Part shown: in pieces, positions 5,739 to 7,283 of the stretch | How positions within the stretch are numbered: position 1 is the first letter of the stretch | Layout: the number at the start of each line of letters is the position of its first letter | NCBI GenBank assembly: GCA_900544105.1 | Contig: UQUC01000088.1 | Location: 1-7,283, forward strand | DNA: 7,283 nucleotides | Direction of reading: 5' to 3' | Origin: an uncultured Oscillibacter sp. | Lineage (GTDB): Bacteria > Bacillota > Clostridia > Oscillospirales > Oscillospiraceae | The notes under the pieces: generated by a model | The model's input: the letters and a program-made list of their open reading frames with translations, nothing else | Databases searched by the model: none | Told to the model about the DNA's origin: nothing | Translations under genes and position numbers: made by a program

Positions 5739-5851
5739 CTCTCCGCTTATAAGCTTGCTTGCTTGCGGTAGCTCTGTTTCGCCGTGAAGCCTCCGGTATG
5801 AACGTTCTCCGTTTCCGGGATTGCCCTCCACTGCATCATCTTTTTTGTCAT

Positions 5852-5879
5852 ATAGTAGCACAGTGCATTTAAATGTCAA
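5852..5879 (-). promoter_or_regulatory. sigma-A-type promoter of the metal operon
   Basis: On the minus strand TTGACA (5879-5874) is a perfect -35 box and TACTAT (5857-5852) a good -10 box, separated by 16 bases. This is the best promoter sequence in the window. It overlaps the apparent start of a 69-codon frame (5879-5670), which is one reason to regard that frame as non-coding. Confidence 0.8.
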
Positions 5880-6135
5880 GAGTTCCGGAGCGCTACAAAG
5901 TTATTTTTCCACATTTTTATTCAAAATGCTGTCTCATTTTGGCTGACACAGTGGAATTACCGTTTTTCTTCTGACACACAGCACCTTACCGCTCAACCAC
6001 GCTGACCGGCGTATCCGCATACCGCTCCGTCAACGCAAAGCGATCCTGCTAAGAGGGTGCGGCAGGTGCAATTTCTCCTCCCCTTTTCCGGATTCTCAGG
6101 TATAGAACCTGAAACGCATCCACTTCAACCGCGCA
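5880..6135. other. intergenic region without a recognisable gene
   Basis: This stretch lies between the metal-operon promoter and the terminator of the HTH gene. It contains a small hairpin CAAAATG/CATTTTG (5922-5928 and 5935-5941), two copies of CTGACACA (5943-5950 and 5971-5978), and a 5-bp hairpin TCAGG/CCTGA with a 7-base loop near 6097-6113. A minus-strand segment around 5980-6000 faintly resembles a tRNA D-arm, but no tRNA can be folded. No frame shows protein-like composition. Confidence 0.5.
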
Positions 6136-6170
6136 AGTCAAAACCTCCGGCTAAGCCGGAGGTTTTGACT
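6136..6170. terminator. strong hairpin terminator
   Basis: A perfect 17-bp inverted repeat is centred on 6153 (AGTCAAAACCTCCGGCT and its complement). The A/T run inside the outer stem gives U-tracts on both strands after the GC-rich core, and six further T follow on the plus strand (near 6179-6184). It lies 14 bases after the stop of the HTH gene and would end that transcript while isolating the metal operon. Confidence 0.85.
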
Positions 6171-6183
6171 CAGTTGGCTTTTT

Positions 6184-6540
6184 TCAAGCTTTGGCGTTAC
6201 CGCTATCCTTCTGCGGCATCTCGCCCGTCGGCTTTGACCGTGGGATATCGCCATCCGGCTTTGGTCCGCCTCCGCCGCCGGAGGGCGGCGCTCCGTCCGG
6301 CTTCTGCCCGCCGAGGCCGCCCACATTGCCCATGCCAGCGCTTACCGTTCCGGTCTGGGCGGCGCTCTCCGTCTGGGTCTCGCCGGAGGAAAGCGTATAG
6401 TGGCTGATGTCCTTGAAGTCCTCCGCTTCATAGCTTCCCAGCGCAGACTTGGAGAGGTGCGTCTGCTCCGCAAGTTGTTCCAGCGTCAAGCCACACTCCA
6501 CACGCAGGTCTTTCAATCGCTCTTGTATGGTTAAAGCCAT
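6184..6540 (-). CDS. truncated/chimeric XRE-family HTH protein with Gly/Pro-rich tail
   Basis: Residues 1-48 of this 118-residue protein are a typical XRE (Cro/CI) start: ERLKDLRVECGLTLEQLAEQ (residues 7-26), then the recognition-helix region THLSKSALGSYE and the segment AEDFKDISHY. In the common clostridial mobile-element regulators with this N-terminus, the helix continues into a segment like LIKLAKFYGVSADYLLG, which completes the five-helix domain. Here it breaks after Y48 into TLSSGETQTESAAQTGT and a low-complexity tail with two KPDG units and a run of Gly. The last helices are missing, so DNA binding may be lost. The change in composition near 6396 suggests a deletion fusion. A GAGGAAC site precedes the ATG, which is 13 bases after the DUF4365 stop. 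Confidence 0.7.
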   Translation of the reverse strand: MALTIQERLKDLRVECGLTLEQLAEQTHLSKSALGSYEAEDFKDISHYTLSSGETQTESAAQTGTVSAGMGNVGGLGGQKPDGAPPSGGGGGPKPDGDIPRSKPTGEMPQKDSGNAKA

Positions 6541-6553
6541 ATTTTGTTCCTCA

Positions 6554-7015
6554 TTATATTGCCGTTATCATATTTTCTAACTTAAATCTTTCGAGCTGCG
6601 GAATGTTCTTGGCGGAAATATTTAGGCCATATTCTGGTTTCGACTTTTTACCCTTGTATGAATGGTAAACAAAAATATTACTACTGTCATTATCCCATGT
6701 GGTCGCAGGAATTAAATATTCTATGGGGTGTTCGCCATCATTTAGCAAAAGCAAGAACAAGTAAAGTGATTGGTCTGAAATATCAAAATACTCCTCCCGC
6801 ATAAAAACATAGCCTGTTCCCTTGCGAATGGCTTTAACTTGAAACTTCAAAAATCCTCTCTTGCTTTCTGCAATAAAATCTATTCCATGGTCATCAACCT
6901 CGGAAGTATAAATGCTCACTCCATAAGAGGCTAATGACATTTTTGCGTAGTATTCACAGAACGTCCCCAGCTTTTGCCGGGTGAGGTCACTTCTTGACCA
7001 ATTTAGGTTATACAT
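6554..7015 (-). CDS. DUF4365 / PD-(D/E)XK nuclease-fold protein
   Basis: This 153-residue protein resembles the DUF4365 family. A leading helix with GTFCEYYAKM (17-26) precedes E39-VDDHGI-D46 and KFQVKA (57-62), the spacing expected for a PD-(D/E)XK core with D46 and the QxK variant Q59/K61. The next strand is YVFMR. Such proteins occur in mobile elements and defence islands, usually with unknown substrate. The ATG at 7015 is preferred over an upstream in-frame ATG at 7051: a GGTGGAA site (7027-7021) precedes it, and the -10 box overlaps the upstream ATG, so that codon would not be transcribed. It is AT-rich compared with the metal operon. Nuclease activity is inferred only from motif spacing. 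Confidence 0.75.
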   Translation of the reverse strand: MYNLNWSRSDLTRQKLGTFCEYYAKMSLASYGVSIYTSEVDDHGIDFIAESKRGFLKFQVKAIRKGTGYVFMREEYFDISDQSLYLFLLLLNDGEHPIEYLIPATTWDNDSSNIFVYHSYKGKKSKPEYGLNISAKNIPQLERFKLENMITAI

Positions 7016-7049
7016 TTCATTTCCACCGCCTGCTACATATCTCTTTTTC

Positions 7050-7078
7050 ATTCTACCACAATTCCGAGAGCGTGGAAA
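7050..7078 (-). promoter_or_regulatory. promoter of the DUF4365-HTH unit
   Basis: On the minus strand TAGAAT (7055-7050) is a good -10 box preceded by TGG (an extended -10, TGn). TTTCCA (7078-7073) lies 17 bases upstream as a moderate -35. Transcription would begin near 7043, which supports the start codon at 7015 for the downstream gene. Confidence 0.6.
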
Positions 7079-7134
7079 TAGGCAGTTTTTTGGGCGGATT
7101 TCCTACCTTTCGGATATACGGGACGGGCGGTCAT

Positions 7135-7283
7135 TTAGGTGTAGACTTCCCCCGCGTCCTGCTCCGCCTCCGCTTTGGCGGTGTGGATGGCCTTCTGCGC
7201 GGAGAGCCACCGGCCGTAGGCGCCACCATACAAGTCCTTTTTCAGTTTCCGCAGCGCGGCCTTGTACGCCTTCTCCGCTCCGC
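7135..7283 (-). CDS. C-terminal end of an unidentified protein (partial)
   Basis: The last 48 codons of a gene enter from the right and end at TAA (7137-7135). The visible sequence (AEKAYKAALRKLKKDLY, then GGAYGRWLSAQKAIHTAKAE, ending EQDAGEVYT) is Lys/Ala/Glu-rich and looks helical or coiled-coil. The codon usage is GC-rich, unlike the DUF4365 gene that follows. I cannot name the family; a mobile-element protein such as a relaxase or plasmid protein is only a guess. About 57 bases separate its stop from the next promoter. Confidence 0.65.
   Translation of the reverse strand, partial: GAEKAYKAALRKLKKDLYGGAYGRWLSAQKAIHTAKAEAEQDAGEVYT

Larger units (their letters stand above)
5640..5845 (-). 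ncRNA. untranslated structured leader of the metal operon
   Basis: Transcription from the promoter at 5852-5879 should begin near 5845 and run about 210 bases before the first gene. The 5' part contains CCGGAAACGG, the palindrome GAACGTTC, CCGGAGGCTTCACGG, three GCAA repeats (5753-5766) and the palindrome GCTTATAAGC (5745-5754). The terminator hairpin comes next. I compared it from memory with the yybP-ykoY manganese, NiCo/czcD, SAM, cobalamin, T-box, c-di-GMP and fluoride classes and could not match conserved cores to any of them. The layout of promoter, folded region, terminator and metal genes fits a cis-regulatory RNA; the ligand is unknown. Confidence 0.45.

Noticed and set aside
5747..5839. 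30-codon leader peptide (MMQWRAIPETEN...) ending just before the terminator
   Set aside because: The position suits an attenuator peptide, but there is no ribosome binding site, only about five bases of RNA would precede it, and it has no codon run hinting at a regulating amino acid.
5670..5879. 69-codon minus-strand frame in the metal-operon leader
   Set aside because: Its ATG lies inside the promoter, upstream of the probable transcription start, and it runs through the terminator hairpin. It has no ribosome site.
5975..6005. tRNA D-arm-like segment on the minus strand (TTGAGCGGTAAGGTGC)
   Set aside because: No acceptor, anticodon or T-arm can be folded around it.
6096..6114. T-arm-like hairpin CAGG-TTCTATA-CCTG on the minus strand
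   Set aside because: The loop lacks the purine after TTC and there is no flanking acceptor stem, so it is not a tRNA.

Overview
The window looks like accessory DNA from a low-to-mid GC Firmicute of the Clostridia type, possibly a gut Oscillospiraceae or Lachnospiraceae relative. The clues are strong AGGAGG-type ribosome binding sites, sigma-A-like promoters, a tRNA 3' end with encoded CCA, and gene families common in clostridial mobile elements. Every credible gene reads on the minus strand, so gene order below is given right to left. This is judged by eye only; no search was run.

Right end (7283 to about 6130): the C-terminus of an unidentified protein enters from outside the window. A DUF4365-type nuclease-fold protein follows, preceded by its own promoter. 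Thirteen bases later comes a short XRE-type helix-turn-helix protein whose C-terminal half has been replaced by a Gly/Pro-rich tail. A 17-bp-stem hairpin ends this unit. The next 250 bases or so hold no convincing gene.

Centre (5879 to 1652): a tightly packed five-gene operon in GC-richer DNA. It starts with a good promoter and an untranslated leader of about 210 bases that contains an intrinsic-terminator-like hairpin. The genes are a SAM-dependent methyltransferase, a Cys-rich protein of the ATC-hydrolase-like family, a stand-alone HMA metallochaperone, a small DUF6110-like membrane-anchored protein, and a P1B-type metal ATPase. The ATPase has an unusual SCA membrane motif and an N-terminal HMA-like domain without CxxC. 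Together they suggest handling and export of a transition or soft metal: the HMA protein delivers the ion, the ATPase pumps it, and the two cytosolic proteins play an unknown accessory part. No ArsR, CsoR, MerR or Fur-like regulator lies nearby, so the structured leader is the best candidate for control.

Left end (1651 to 1): about 330 bases without a clear gene contain a near-perfect 43-bp palindrome. Next is a short reading frame resembling DUF6718 that has lost its start codon. An MNT/HEPN toxin-antitoxin pair follows, with a bidirectional terminator after it. Last is a 3' fragment of a tRNA gene (T-arm, acceptor strand, CCA) with no matching 5' half. A tRNA fragment of this kind is the usual footprint of an integrative element. 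Its orientation puts the element to the right, covering all the genes here, with host flank to the left of about position 50. No integrase is visible, so this would be the end distal to it, or a decayed end.
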